A stretch of DNA of 64,000 nucleotides from JADJGC01 sp964617645 (GCA_964617645.1 CAZTYE010000001.1:186001-250000), one strand, 5' to 3'; positions 38,082 through 48,357 are shown, numbered from the stretch's first letter. Notes: a model not told the origin generated them from the letters alone. Numbers and translations: made by a program.

Positions 38082-38893
38082 ATGAGAGCTCGTGTACTGC
38101 TGCTGATTTTGAACTTACTCATGGTGCCAGCGGATTTTGCATCTTCCGCGAAGATCATCATCTATCATTCCGGGGACAGGAGGATGGGGAGCCATGAAGT
38201 GACATCAATAGAATTCACCGGTCAAAGCGTAAAGCTTGTAACTATAAACCGGTGGTTCGAACAGGGCTCATAAGCTCATGCGCACGAATTTGAGTTTCCA
38301 GCAGTCATACCGCAGGACACAAAGTGCCCATCGATAGAGGCTGTTAGGTGTGCCGATAGTGTGTCCATACTTTACTACAACAGTGAACGGGAAAATTCGG
38401 CTACTGTTGATCTGGGAAGTGGGGGGAGCGATTCCATCTCAAGCCTTTTCAGTCGTCTGATCCTCTGTTGACGCCATATCGGCAGCTTGAGGCGGAGATA
38501 TTGCAGGCTGAAACTAGTCTGGCCGATATCATTAGTTTTGTTACAGATCCTGATCAGTCATATGCCTTCGAACTAGCATTTGAATACCATGCGACCGTTA
38601 CTGGATTCAGCTACGAAGACTTCCACCTGAATCTTGGCCAGGCAACTCAGAGATTTTGGGTCAACCTCGGTGATTGAACCTCTTTGATTGGAGTTCCAAC
38701 CGCATTCCAAATATGGAATACAGACTTCCTTCAATGGCTTGGGCAACACTGGATCGAGGAAGATAATCACCAGTCTGTGTTGGTGGCGAAGTTCTGGATT
38801 GTTGATCCGAGTGACTCCTCAAGAATGACGAAAGACCTCAATGATGTCCACGAGTACTTGAATCGAGATGAGCAGCGAATGCTCGAAAAGTGA
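38082..38893 (+). pseudogene. Decayed secreted-protein gene (two in-frame stops and one frameshift)
   Basis: The reading frame starts at ATG 38082 with a signal peptide (ARVLLLILNLLMVPADFASS). It stops at TAA 38271-38273 but continues in the same frame with protein-like sequence (PSIEAVRCADSVSILYYN) to about 38460. It then moves to another frame (TPYRQLEAEILQAETSLADI), meets TGA 38675-38677, and again continues (GVPTAFQIWNTDFLQWLGQH) to 38893. The reconstructed product is about 270 residues, of unknown function. Being next to an IS insertion fits gene decay. Confidence 0.6.
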
Positions 38894-39157
38894 CGAGGAT
38901 AATGAGTTCCGGCTTTCAGGGTGGGGATCATGCGTCTCGGCTAGAGTCTAATCGTCCTCAAACGGTCTGTCCCTGTCCCAATCCTGTCGAATTCCTTCGA
39001 GCCTTGGGTTACTCGTGTAGCAATTGACGTTTCTGTGAGCGTGACCTTCAAACTACGTCTGGCGCAGACAGCAAAGGCATAGTCTGACAACTCTGGAAAT
39101 CGTAGAGACCTGATCCAACCCTGCCAGTGCTCCAGACATTGATACCTTACGTTCTAG

Positions 39158-40497
39158 CAGCTTGCTGAAAAACAGTATTGCGCGTTGATGATTGACAATC
39201 TGGCTGGCGGGTTTTCGTTGATGGCGGGCTATCTTGGGAGGAGTTTATTGTCTTCGGGGCTTTTCCGGTGTCTGAGGTTGACTTCCAATCGCGATGTTTT
39301 TCGTTTAGCCAACCACCATTCCCAGATCCGGTTTCAGTTTCGCGATGCGCAAGAGATTGTAGGCGCTGCCAACCATCTCGGCAGCCAATTGCGTTCGCGC
39401 TCGACCTTTGTAACGGGTCTTGCGCAAGCCACCGATCACTTTCATCCAGCCGAAGATTTCCTCGATGCGTTTGCGCGCGCGCTGACTGATGGCATAGCCT
39501 TTGCGATTCCTGATCCGGGGATCGACCGCCGAACCACCCGGACGTTTGTCATTGGCCGCAATGTGCGGAGCAATCTGCCGTTGCTGTAACATCTCCACAA
39601 ACCCCTTCGTGTCATACCCCTTGTCACCGGCCAACGTCTTCGGCTTCCGGCGTTTCTTCGCCTGACGCTTCAACATTTGCGCCGCCGCCGTCCACTGCGA
39701 CTTGGTATCCGCCGGAGTCACGCTGATGTCCAACAACAGTCCATGCCGGTTCTCCATCAAGGCGTGACCATTGTAACACAGCTTCGCCTCTTTACCCGCA
39801 CCCTTGCGATACAACCGGCTCTCCGGATCCGTCGTCGATTGATGCGTCGCATTGCTCCGCTTCTCGCCGTGGAAGTTGACGTTCGGATTGCCCGCATCGT
39901 CATCGTCAGCAGACCGATCACTCTCCTGGCGCCGGAAACTCTTCAGCGACGCCCAGGCTTCGATCAACGTCGAGTCCACCGTAAAATGATCGGCGCTAAT
40001 CAAACTCTCCCCCTGCGCGGTCTTCACCACGCCATCGAAAAACAGCTTCCCGACCTCATGCTCCAGCAGACGCTGCCGATTCTTGCTGAAAACCGTCGCG
40101 TCAAAACTCTCCTCGACCTGATTCATGTCCAGAAACCAGCGATACAGCAAATTGTAATCCAACTGCTCGCACAACTGGCGTTCGCTGCGCACCGAATACA
40201 ACGCCATCAGCAACAGAGCCTTCAATACCCGCTCCGGCGGAACCGATGGGCGACCCGTATGGGAATACATCGCGTCAAACACCGGCGATAATCGCTTCAA
40301 CTCCCGATCCGCTAACGCCTTGATCTTCCGGATCGGATGATCCGCCGGAACTCGCTGTTCCGGCGTCCATAAACTCAACATCGTCTCCTGACGATTCGAC
40401 TCTCCACGCATCGTATTCTCCCGCAACGAAAATCCGCATCACCTTAACCCCCCGCTCTGTCACTTTTCAACTACAACTAGAGTTTTTCAGCAAACTG
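39158..40497 (-). mobile_element. Complete IS5-family insertion sequence, copy 2 (1340 bp)
   Basis: Ends are imperfect inverted repeats: CAGCTTGCTGAAAAAC at the left and the complement of CAGTTTGCTGAAAAAC at the right (15 of 16). CTAG occurs on both outer sides (39154-39157 and 40498-40501), matching the YTAR target duplication of the IS5 group. One transposase gene fills most of it. A partial identical copy sits at 1-194. Confidence 0.92.
39305..40426 (-). CDS. IS5-family DDE transposase
   Basis: 373 residues, full length for the group. The N-terminal DUF772-like domain (~15-130) has RPSVPPERVLKALLLMALYS and EQLDYNLLYRWFLDM. The DDE nuclease core has Asp151 in HFTVDSTLIEAW, Asp268 in AGDKGYD and Glu323 in RIEEIFGWMK, the last inside the usual Y-x2-R-x3-E-like region, so the enzyme looks intact. 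A start at the second Met (40411) is also possible. It cuts out and inserts its own element at CTAG-like sites. Confidence 0.93.
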   Translation of the reverse strand: MRENTMRGESNRQETMLSLWTPEQRVPADHPIRKIKALADRELKRLSPVFDAMYSHTGRPSVPPERVLKALLLMALYSVRSERQLCEQLDYNLLYRWFLDMNQVEESFDATVFSKNRQRLLEHEVGKLFFDGVVKTAQGESLISADHFTVDSTLIEAWASLKSFRRQESDRSADDDDAGNPNVNFHGEKRSNATHQSTTDPESRLYRKGAGKEAKLCYNGHALMENRHGLLLDISVTPADTKSQWTAAAQMLKRQAKKRRKPKTLAGDKGYDTKGFVEMLQQRQIAPHIAANDKRPGGSAVDPRIRNRKGYAISQRARKRIEEIFGWMKVIGGLRKTRYKGRARTQLAAEMVGSAYNLLRIAKLKPDLGMVVG

Positions 40498-40726
40498 CTA
40501 GGATTGCTCAATCAGCGCTGGAACGAGTGAGACATCCACAATTCAGAGCTAATGCGAGTCCACGATTTCGGACCCGCGCGATCGAATCAAGAAGACAAGT
40601 GACCACAAGCAAGTCCGGAGTGGCCAAATCGATTCGACCAGCACTAATCCATAAAATCGTGCATCTTACTCGTTCTACGAATACAGATCAGGGTCTATCA
40701 ATCTATCCTCTTGCAGCGTCGGCGAT

Positions 40727-41141
40727 TTGTCGTTTCCGCCTCTGTCGTTGGCACTTTTCGAGATGCAGACTTCAGATTCCGACCAGGCTTCGGAGTTGAA
40801 GCGCCACGTCGAAAGGGAGGTGCGGAAGCTCGATAATCTCTACAAGGCAGTTGAATCAGGTAATGTCGATTTGGAGGACCTGGCACCACGAATCAGTGAA
40901 TTGAGATTGGACATTGATGAATCGACAAGAAAGGCCGCAGATCTTGAGTCATCGAGATGCAAGCTGTTGCAAATTCAAACAAAAGGCGAATTGCAGAAGT
41001 ATGTGGCGATTTTCGGACGGTACTCGCCGAGGGATTGATCTTTGAGCGAAAGGGGTTCATCCGGTCATTGGTGAAGCGAATTGCTGTCACCGGCAAGGAA
41101 GTCATAATGACGTACACTTATCCTGAATCGGACGTGACAAA
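40727..41141 (+). pseudogene. C-terminal remnant of a large serine recombinase, frameshifted
   Basis: The upstream frame encodes a coiled-coil segment (KRHVEREVRKLDNLYKAVES, then DLEDLAPRISELRLDI) typical of the region before the end of large serine recombinases. After a frameshift near 41010-41035 the other frame gives LIFERKGFIRSLVKRIAVTG, then KEVIMTYTYPE, the standard C-terminal strand of these enzymes. The catalytic N-terminal and zinc-ribbon domains are absent upstream, where the complete IS now lies. It once moved an integrative element; tRNA-Asn is 54 bp beyond. Confidence 0.7.
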
Positions 41142-41194
41142 CAAAGGTGAAAACTGTGGCAGCGGAGGTTTGGTTCTGTGTTCCGCAAAGAAAG

Positions 41195-41267
41195 CTCCCC
41201 GGGCCGGGCTCGAACCAGCGACCCGCTGATTAACAGTCAGCTGCTCTACCGACTGAGCTACCGGGGA
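41195..41267 (-). tRNA. tRNA-Asn (anticodon GTT)
   Basis: On the minus strand a complete 73-nt cloverleaf can be drawn: acceptor TCCCCGG/CCGGGGA plus discriminator G, D-arm GCTC..GAGC with AGTCGGTA, anticodon arm GCTGA-CTGTTAA-TCAGC (anticodon GTT), variable GGGTC and T-arm GCTGG-TTCGAGC-CCGGC. CCA is not encoded. Confidence 0.95.
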
Positions 41268-41388
41268 GTGAATTGAGGCGGCAATATATACTTTCCCGCA
41301 CTCCTGTCAAGTTGAATAGCGAAAATTCATCGCCGACAACGTGTTGCCGCACCCGCCCGCTGCCGGCGCGCCGCCCGCGCAAAACGTC

Positions 41389-41416
41389 TTGACAATTCTC
41401 GATCATGGAGTATATA
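41389..41416 (+). promoter_or_regulatory. Sigma-70-type promoter of the giant beta-helix gene
   Basis: TTGACA at 41389-41394, a 16-base spacer, and TATATA at 41411-41416. Transcription should begin near 41423, so the real start codon must lie after that, which excludes upstream in-frame starts such as 41341. Confidence 0.7.
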
Positions 41417-41481
41417 TATCCAAACTATCTAATTTTTTCAGAAGCGCGCGGCATCCATCGCACCCGCGTGGAGGTGTGTCT

Positions 41482-44400
41482 TTGATCGTTTCTATTCGGG
41501 ACCTGAAGTTTATTGCAGTCCTTCTCGCCATCGCGGCATTCGCGATCGGCGCCACTGCCCTTTTCGGAGTTGACGCAGCAAGCAAATCAGCTTCCCCCAT
41601 AAACGATTACGCGACGACCTCTACGGAGGGAATCACGCTCTATGAACGGCGCCTCGAATCAACCAACGCAGCGCAGACCAATGGCGACGGGCTGTCCGTT
41701 CCGAACGCTTCTGTGCCGCGAACAGGAACGCTCAAAGAACCGTCGGCAGTGTCAGAAATTCGATCGCGATTGGCTCCGACTCTTGAAGGGCTGGCGAGAG
41801 AATACATTTCGCCGACCGCCGCTGAAGCCGCTGCGGTCGCTGCGCAGCTTGCCCAGCGAGCGCCGATGCAGACTTTTGTCGTGTCGACCGATTGGGACAC
41901 GACGGATTTTGACCTAAACGACAATATCTACTCGCCGCCAACGCTGCGTTCGGCGATTCAGAACGCGAACAAGACCCCCGGCGTTGATGAAATCATCTTC
42001 ACCGTGCCCAGCGTAAACATCGGCGCCCTCGGCGCCATCGTCGCCACGCAGCCGGTGATCCTCAACGGTTCCTTTGGCGGTGGCAAGGTTCTGGTCAGCA
42101 ACTCCGGAAGTCTTCAAGGCGCGCTCTGGTTTCAGGGCGGCGGCTGCGTGATAACGAATCTCGAATTCACGGGATTCACAAATGCCGGGTCGTGCGTCGC
42201 GCTGCTGTCCAACAGCGGTAATCCCAATACCGTGCAGGGGTGCGTCTTCCATGACAACTCGATAACGAGCATCAATTTCAATTTCTCGACGAACAATATC
42301 ATCGGTGGATTGGGACCCGGTGAGCGGAATGTCATTTACAATCAGTCCGGCAGCCCGAGCGGCGCAATTTCCCTCATCCTGTCGAGCCACAACAACCGCA
42401 TCATCGGCAATTACATCGGCACGCCCGACGGTATGACCGCGGGGCCGAACAGCCGCAACGGAATCTATGACGAAAGTCAGGGCAACTATGTCGGTTACAA
42501 CGTGATTGCCGCCAATGCCTGGTCGGGTGTCTCGCGTTCGCTGTTTACGGCGTCACCGGCCTTTGGCCAAGTCTGCGAGTACAACAAGATCGGCACGACC
42601 GCAGACGGCTTGACCCCGATGGGCAATGGCGCGAATCAAACGGGAAACGGTTACGGAGCAAACCTCCCAAATGATACCGTCCGCCACAATCTCGTATCCG
42701 CAAACGGCAGATCGGGAATCGGGGTCGGTGGGGCGAATAGCCTCGTCGAATTCAACGTCTGCGGACTCGATGTTAACCTGTCGTCCGACTTTGGCAATGA
42801 GTACGCCGGAATTTCTGTGAGCAACTCCGTGCTGGTGCAGGACAACTGGTGCTCGGGGAACAGCACGGGAATTGACGTTCAGGGTACGAACACCGGCGCC
42901 GTCGTTCGCGCCAATGTCGCCGGCGCTGATTCACCGGCGCGGATCAGTTTCGGCAATCAATTCGTGGGCATCTACGTGAGCGCCTCAGGCTCGACGATCG
43001 GCGGCGAGAATCCCGCGTACGGCAACTTGGTCTGCGGCAACGGTGGGGACGCCATGGTGGTCAGCGGACGTTTTACGAAGAACAACCGGATCATCAACAA
43101 TAAGATCGGCGTTGACAACTCGGGGATCGCGGCAATACCCAATGGCGGCAACGGCATCCGCATGCAATTCGCGCCCGACTCGACGACGATCACCCGCAAT
43201 ATCATCGCCGCCTGCGGCAAGCACGGAATCTATATGACGCCGCAAACCGCTCTGGGCGAATTCTTCCGTCCCGACGGCAACTGGATCTACGCCAACCTGA
43301 TCGGCATCGGCGCCGACAGCTCGACCGCTCTTCCCAACCACGGACATGGAATTGCCATTGACGGCGGCGGACGGAATCTGATCGGCGCGGTAAGCGATTC
43401 GGGCAACATCATCGTGAATTCCGATTCGTCCGGAATCGCAATGTGGGGCGCGCGCGACAATCAGATCATCAAGAACTTCATCGGCGTCACCCGCAGCGCG
43501 ATGGCTGCCTCAAACCAGCAGCACGGCATCGTCATGACGAATTCTGATTCTAACGAAATCGGCGGCACGATCGGATTCGTCGGCAACGTTATCGCCGGCA
43601 ATGACCAAACGGGGATTAGCATCATAGGCAGCGGCTCGCGCGAGAACTTGATTGCGGCGAACAATATCGGCATCATTTACGACACGCTGCAGCCGGCGCT
43701 CGCGAATCTGATCGGCATTCACATCGACGGCGGCGTGCGAAACCGGATCGGCGACAAAAGCGCGGAAATTCAAAATGACATTGTCGGCAACAGCGAAGCG
43801 GGCATTTTGATCGTTGGCGATTCCAATGTGGTCGTCAAGAACTTGATTCGCCACTCGATTGACGACGCCGGCGCGGTGGACGGCGAAGGTGACGGCATCA
43901 TCATCGCGGGATTCGATAATCGGATCGGCGGCGGCTATCCGACCGAGACAAACACCATCAACGACAACGCCGGCGTCGGTGTACTCGTCGTGACCGGTGA
44001 AGGCAACACCATTCGCGGGAACTTGATCTACGATAATGACAAGTTAGGCATTGACCTGATCCCGATTCCGCACGTGACGAAGAACGATTCGGCGGATGTC
44101 GACGCCGGAGCCAACGAGCTCCAGAACTATCCGGTCATCGACTCCGCCAAGGTCTTTAACGCCCAGACTACGGTTTATGGCCACGTCGAGTCGACCGACG
44201 ATACGGCGAGTATCATGATCGAGTTCTTCAAGACCACCGATTGCGACACGTCGAAATACGGCGAAGGTGACAGTTTCATCGACTCACTTCCCGCATTCGT
44301 CATTTTTGGGCGCGCCGATTTCACCAAGGTATTCAACGAGGAGTTTGACTCGACCAAAAAGTTGACAATGACCGCCACCAACGCGCGCGGATCGACATCG

Positions 44401-46800
44401 GAGTTCTCGGCTTGCTGGCCGGCCAAGGTGATCGAGGTTACGGACTTTCTCACGGACTATATTCCCGAACGCGAGTTCGAATTGAGCCGGATGCAAAACG
44501 ATATCCCGACGCTCACCGAGACTTTTCTCGGCAAGTACACGACCGACAATCTCGGTCTGATTTATTTGGGACAAGAGTTTCTCGATGCGGTCGACACGCT
44601 CAAGATCGCGAAACTCATGGACGAGAAACCAAATCCGAAGCGACCGACGATTTTGCCGATTGCTTATCGGGTCTGGCTCGATAACGGCGATTTCGATTCG
44701 AGCTCTTATAACCTGTTCTTCAGCGAACTCGATAGCAACTACACCCAGAGGATCAAGCTGACCCACACGACGGCGAAGTATAACCTGCTGGCTTCGATCG
44801 AGTGGGATGCCTCGCGCGCCTACGTCGATTCGCTCAAACAGATGTTCCGCAACATTTCGAATTTCCTGTATGATGTCGGCGACGGTCAAATCTGTCTGGA
44901 CTCGGTGATGATCGTCGACGAAAAATTGGCGTGGTCGTCCTGCGATCTCCGTTTATTCGCCAGCAATAATCAGTGGCCGGAAGCGCACGCCGGCGGCTTG
45001 CTGATGGCGGAATCGTGGGCCAAGATTTCGTTTCCCCGGCAGCAGGAGACGGATTACGCGTCTAACCGTTACGTCTCGAGTATTTACGATCCGCCGATCC
45101 CAAGTGGACCGAACATGTTCCGGACACTCGCTCATGAATTTGGCCATTACGCCCTGAAGTTTCGTGACGAGTATAATTTCCCGCCGCCGGATACGGTGCG
45201 TTGCGTCGAGATTGCCAACTACGGCTTCATGGACCGGCAATACCAAGGGTACGAACCGACTGCTTCGGAAATGTCGTGGGCCGCTCAGTACCAGCTCAAC
45301 GCCTGCCGGAACACCAAGCAGTACGTAGTAAACTTCACGAACTGCTGGTACCACTGGGAGGCGGGAATCGATAAGCAATATGACAATATATGGGCGCCGA
45401 TCGCCACGCCATCCGATCGCGGCGTGAGCTTCAATTCCCAGAGCTACTTTTTCGGTCCGAATGATGGCGGCGTGCCGACCAACTACGATGTCGGCATCAA
45501 GGTCGGATTCCGTGAAATGATCCCCGCGCAGACGGGCCGCAATCGACTGATTCGCGCCGCCGACGCCCTGACGCATCAACCTAAAGGCGGCCTCAAAATA
45601 TTGCACTATCGCAAAGGAGCCGGGTATCTGATTGAGCAGGGCCTGACCTATGACGATGGCCGGCTGATTCTCCTCGGCGTTCAGGAGGGAGACGCGGTCT
45701 TCGTCGCCGGTCCCGGATACATCGTTCCGCCCAATCCGCCGTTGCCACCGCCGCCGCCGAAGCCCAAATGGAACTTCGGAAGTTTCAAGGCCACCGACAC
45801 AAGCTTTGTTCCGATCGCCGTGGGCGATACGCTGCCCGCGCGCCGCCTCTTCCCGCTTACGCCGCAAGCCGAAGAAGAGCCGCTGGACATCGCAAGTGTC
45901 GATTCGCTGGTCCCGATGATTTGTGGCGGCAACATCAGCGCCGGCGCTGTCGAGATTGAACTTCAGGCCCCGGTGGCGATTTCCGCCAGCCCGAATCTCC
46001 AGGTGCACACCGACAATAATGACGTTCTCGGCTATTCGACTGCTGTCACCGGAACGACGTACTCGGCAACGATCGGTGACGATCTCGCCGATGCCGGAAC
46101 TATCTATGCCTGGTTGCTTGATCCCGAGATCGACTCGTTTTTCTTCACATTGGATTATGCGCTCGAGCAATTCTCCGACACGCTCACGAGTGTGGACTTC
46201 GCCGGCAAGCACGGCGACGTCGAGATCGATCTGCGATTTGCTTCCGGCGGTGTCACGCGCGCTTTCGTTCTAAGCACCGACTTTCCGGTTCCATACGGCG
46301 GGCTGAGCGGGACGGTTCTGCCCGCCGGCCGTTCGCATGCGATTGCCACGCACCCAACGGCTGCGTATGACGCCGGTTCGACGATCGCCATTACTTACGA
46401 TCTTGCGCGAGTAGTCTCATCCGCCAAGGCCAACCTTGATCCGGCGACGCTCTCGATCTATCGTTGGGACGAGATCGCCGCACAGTGGGCCGAACTTGGC
46501 GGAGCCGTAGACACAACGCAATCGATCATCACCGCCGCGATCTCTCAACCCGGTGTGTACGCCGTTTTTGCCGAAGCCGCGGTGGCCGGCGCGCCGTGCG
46601 GCGATGCGGACGCTTCCGGGCGTATCGATATCGGCGATGCCGTGCACATGATCAACTACATCTTTGCCGGTGGCGTAGCGCCGCTCGACAGCGCCGGCGG
46701 CGACTGGGACTGCTCGAATCGCACCGACATCGGCGACGCAGTGTACCTGATCAATTACATCTTCGCCGGCGGCGCAGCTCCGTGTGCGGCCTGCCCGTAG
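41482..46800 (+). CDS. Giant secreted beta-helix protein with zinc-protease motif and dockerin-like tail
   Basis: About 1772 residues from a TTG at 41482, chosen because GGAGG lies 7 bases upstream, a promoter ends near 41416 and a signal sequence follows (LKFIAVLLAIAAFAIGATAL). The first half is a right-handed parallel beta-helix: many NxIxGN-type turns (NRIIGNYIG, NKIGVDNSG, NVIAGN). Near residue 1218 is HEFGHYALKFRDEY, an HExxH zinc-protease signature, in a domain with its own Cys pairs. A Pro-rich linker (PPNPPLPPPPPKPKW) and Ig-like segments follow. The last ~65 residues hold two dockerin-like repeats (GDADASGRIDIGDAVHMINY and a second NYIFAGG), calcium-binding helices common in FCB secreted proteins. 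Likely a surface or secreted polysaccharide-binding or degrading protein; function inferred only from domains. Confidence 0.8.
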   Translation: MIVSIRDLKFIAVLLAIAAFAIGATALFGVDAASKSASPINDYATTSTEGITLYERRLESTNAAQTNGDGLSVPNASVPRTGTLKEPSAVSEIRSRLAPTLEGLAREYISPTAAEAAAVAAQLAQRAPMQTFVVSTDWDTTDFDLNDNIYSPPTLRSAIQNANKTPGVDEIIFTVPSVNIGALGAIVATQPVILNGSFGGGKVLVSNSGSLQGALWFQGGGCVITNLEFTGFTNAGSCVALLSNSGNPNTVQGCVFHDNSITSINFNFSTNNIIGGLGPGERNVIYNQSGSPSGAISLILSSHNNRIIGNYIGTPDGMTAGPNSRNGIYDESQGNYVGYNVIAANAWSGVSRSLFTASPAFGQVCEYNKIGTTADGLTPMGNGANQTGNGYGANLPNDTVRHNLVSANGRSGIGVGGANSLVEFNVCGLDVNLSSDFGNEYAGISVSNSVLVQDNWCSGNSTGIDVQGTNTGAVVRANVAGADSPARISFGNQFVGIYVSASGSTIGGENPAYGNLVCGNGGDAMVVSGRFTKNNRIINNKIGVDNSGIAAIPNGGNGIRMQFAPDSTTITRNIIAACGKHGIYMTPQTALGEFFRPDGNWIYANLIGIGADSSTALPNHGHGIAIDGGGRNLIGAVSDSGNIIVNSDSSGIAMWGARDNQIIKNFIGVTRSAMAASNQQHGIVMTNSDSNEIGGTIGFVGNVIAGNDQTGISIIGSGSRENLIAANNIGIIYDTLQPALANLIGIHIDGGVRNRIGDKSAEIQNDIVGNSEAGILIVGDSNVVVKNLIRHSIDDAGAVDGEGDGIIIAGFDNRIGGGYPTETNTINDNAGVGVLVVTGEGNTIRGNLIYDNDKLGIDLIPIPHVTKNDSADVDAGANELQNYPVIDSAKVFNAQTTVYGHVESTDDTASIMIEFFKTTDCDTSKYGEGDSFIDSLPAFVIFGRADFTKVFNEEFDSTKKLTMTATNARGSTSEFSACWPAKVIEVTDFLTDYIPEREFELSRMQNDIPTLTETFLGKYTTDNLGLIYLGQEFLDAVDTLKIAKLMDEKPNPKRPTILPIAYRVWLDNGDFDSSSYNLFFSELDSNYTQRIKLTHTTAKYNLLASIEWDASRAYVDSLKQMFRNISNFLYDVGDGQICLDSVMIVDEKLAWSSCDLRLFASNNQWPEAHAGGLLMAESWAKISFPRQQETDYASNRYVSSIYDPPIPSGPNMFRTLAHEFGHYALKFRDEYNFPPPDTVRCVEIANYGFMDRQYQGYEPTASEMSWAAQYQLNACRNTKQYVVNFTNCWYHWEAGIDKQYDNIWAPIATPSDRGVSFNSQSYFFGPNDGGVPTNYDVGIKVGFREMIPAQTGRNRLIRAADALTHQPKGGLKILHYRKGAGYLIEQGLTYDDGRLILLGVQEGDAVFVAGPGYIVPPNPPLPPPPPKPKWNFGSFKATDTSFVPIAVGDTLPARRLFPLTPQAEEEPLDIASVDSLVPMICGGNISAGAVEIELQAPVAISASPNLQVHTDNNDVLGYSTAVTGTTYSATIGDDLADAGTIYAWLLDPEIDSFFFTLDYALEQFSDTLTSVDFAGKHGDVEIDLRFASGGVTRAFVLSTDFPVPYGGLSGTVLPAGRSHAIATHPTAAYDAGSTIAITYDLARVVSSAKANLDPATLSIYRWDEIAAQWAELGGAVDTTQSIITAAISQPGVYAVFAEAAVAGAPCGDADASGRIDIGDAVHMINYIFAGGVAPLDSAGGDWDCSNRTDIGDAVYLINYIFAGGAAPCAACP

Positions 46801-46930
46801 ACTGACTTCGACGTAAGAAGATGGTTGAGCCTGATCTTCTCGTGCCGAGTGAGATTCGATTTACGATCGAGCAACCGAAGTTGCGATTCTCTTCAACCTG
46901 TCAGAACTGCGGAAAGCACAGTTGCAGATT

Positions 46931-47380
46931 CTATCGTAGCGTCACGTTGAGAAGAAGCATAACTTTTTCGTTGTCGTAGTTCATGTACAAGCGGTAGCGA
47001 TCGGTTGCGGTCCAGGATGCGACGACGCCGATTCCGTCCATGATAATATCACGATACGACCAGCCTTCGCGGAAGGCATCATCGTACTCTTTGTAAAGAC
47101 CCAACCCGAAGACAACGGCGCCGGCCATGTACTTGTTTATCACGGTCGACAAGGTCGCCGTCGAGGCCATTGAGCCCATCATGTGCGTCCACTTATCCGG
47201 CGCTTTGATTTCCCAGTTGTACTTGTCAACGTAGTACCACCAGTCGCGCGCTTCTTCGAGTTGCTTGAATCGTCCATCACGCGGATAGCGGGCGTCGGCG
47301 GAGTTCGCCGCCAGCAGGAACACTACAGCGAATGCGCCGGAAAGCGCGATTCTGTGAAGTAGCGACGCACTGTAATTCAT
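46931..47380 (-). CDS. YfiM/DUF2279-like periplasmic protein
   Basis: 149 residues from ATG 47380 (GTG 47395 is an alternative), with a signal peptide (LSGAFAVVFLLAANSADA). The centre has DKWTHMMGSMASTATLS, then GLGLYKEYDDAF and GWSYRDIIMDGIGVVAS, the His/Lys/Glu/Asp arrangement of the YfiM/DUF2279 family of small envelope proteins, whose role is not known. The C-terminus ends in alternating hydrophobic residues (KVMLLLNVTLR), as in proteins with outer-membrane strands. Convergent with the giant beta-helix gene. Confidence 0.6.
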   Translation of the reverse strand: MNYSASLLHRIALSGAFAVVFLLAANSADARYPRDGRFKQLEEARDWWYYVDKYNWEIKAPDKWTHMMGSMASTATLSTVINKYMAGAVVFGLGLYKEYDDAFREGWSYRDIIMDGIGVVASWTATDRYRLYMNYDNEKVMLLLNVTLR

Positions 47381-48132
47381 ACAGGCCGGTATCACTCAAA
47401 CAGCGTGCCGAAGTTGAAAGCGGCAATGTCGTTGCCCGACAGTACGTTAGGCGACGGATATCCGATGCAGAGTTCTGCATGCCTGAACGATGCTTCACAC
47501 TCTTTGCCTCGGCGCGAAAAAATCGCCACTGGTGATCTGTGATTCGTGTTTCTCGCTAAGTTTGTCCTTTCGCAAAAAATAGGGCATAGCTCGAGCTAAT
47601 CAGGTGCCTGATCGGACTTTCACGTTGCGCCGCGCCCAGTGTGAGCGTCACGTTTCCGGAAATCCCGAACGACGGTTCTGAAGCGATTGCACTGCGGTTG
47701 ATCTTCTCGCATCCGGTTACCGGCGTCGCAAGCCACCGGAGTTTGGATTTGATCTCGACGCCTTGTCCTGCCGCGGTTCGCGTTTTTACGACAATGGCGG
47801 CCGCCAAAGAACACGTCAGGTACGAGGGCGAGATCGGCGGGTGAAATCATCCGCGATTACAATCGTGCCTCTACTAAGGGTCCGATGGGGGAAAATTGTA
47901 GTGGAATGCTACAAGATTACGGTTCGGAGCGACGAAAATGGCTCTCGACTTGGTCGTCGGGATAGGAATCCCGACGGCGCAGCGTTGGGGCGATGGCGCA
48001 GAGTCGCCCTCGTCCCGCACGGGTGCGGGACTCGGAAGACTCTGATCAACGAGACGGGCGCGGCACGCCGCGCCCCTACGCGAGAGAATTGGCGATTCAT
48101 GCGGGTCAGAACTGCAGAGCTGAGAACCGACA

Positions 48133-48163
48133 AAGCTGGATTCCGGCTTTCGCCGGAATGACG
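48133..48163 (+). repeat. 31-bp dispersed palindromic repeat, copy 1
   Basis: Identical to 48888-48918. It contains the inverted pair ATTCCGGC and GCCGGAAT around TTTC and ends in GACG. Diverged versions are at 61917-61949 and 61965-61998. These units are common dispersed repeats in several environmental lineages. Confidence 0.85.
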
Positions 48164-48357
48164 GTGTGGAGAATCTTCGATGAAAAAGACAATTCCCGTT
48201 GCACGCTGAGAGTGTGGGACGCCCCCCCTTGGAAAGGGGGATTCGCAGCGGCGGAGACGCCTCTCCGAGAGCAACGCTGTCGGGTTCCGCGCTCGCTGCG
48301 CTCACTGGGAACCCGACCTACGGAACTGACAGGGACAGGGGAATCCCACCGTGCCGG

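Noticed and set aside
38675..38677. TGA as a selenocysteine codon
   Set aside because: No SECIS-like hairpin is obvious, and the same gene has a TAA stop and a frameshift, so decay is simpler.
40990..41040. Programmed frameshift in the serine recombinase
   Set aside because: No slippery heptamer or stimulatory structure; the catalytic domain is missing anyway.
44953..46212. 419-codon minus-strand frame
   Set aside because: Antisense to the well-supported beta-helix/protease gene; the composition is that of a mirrored frame.
47641..47844. Possible small plus-strand gene
   Set aside because: No homology recognised, opposed by an equally open minus-strand frame, and no ribosome site.
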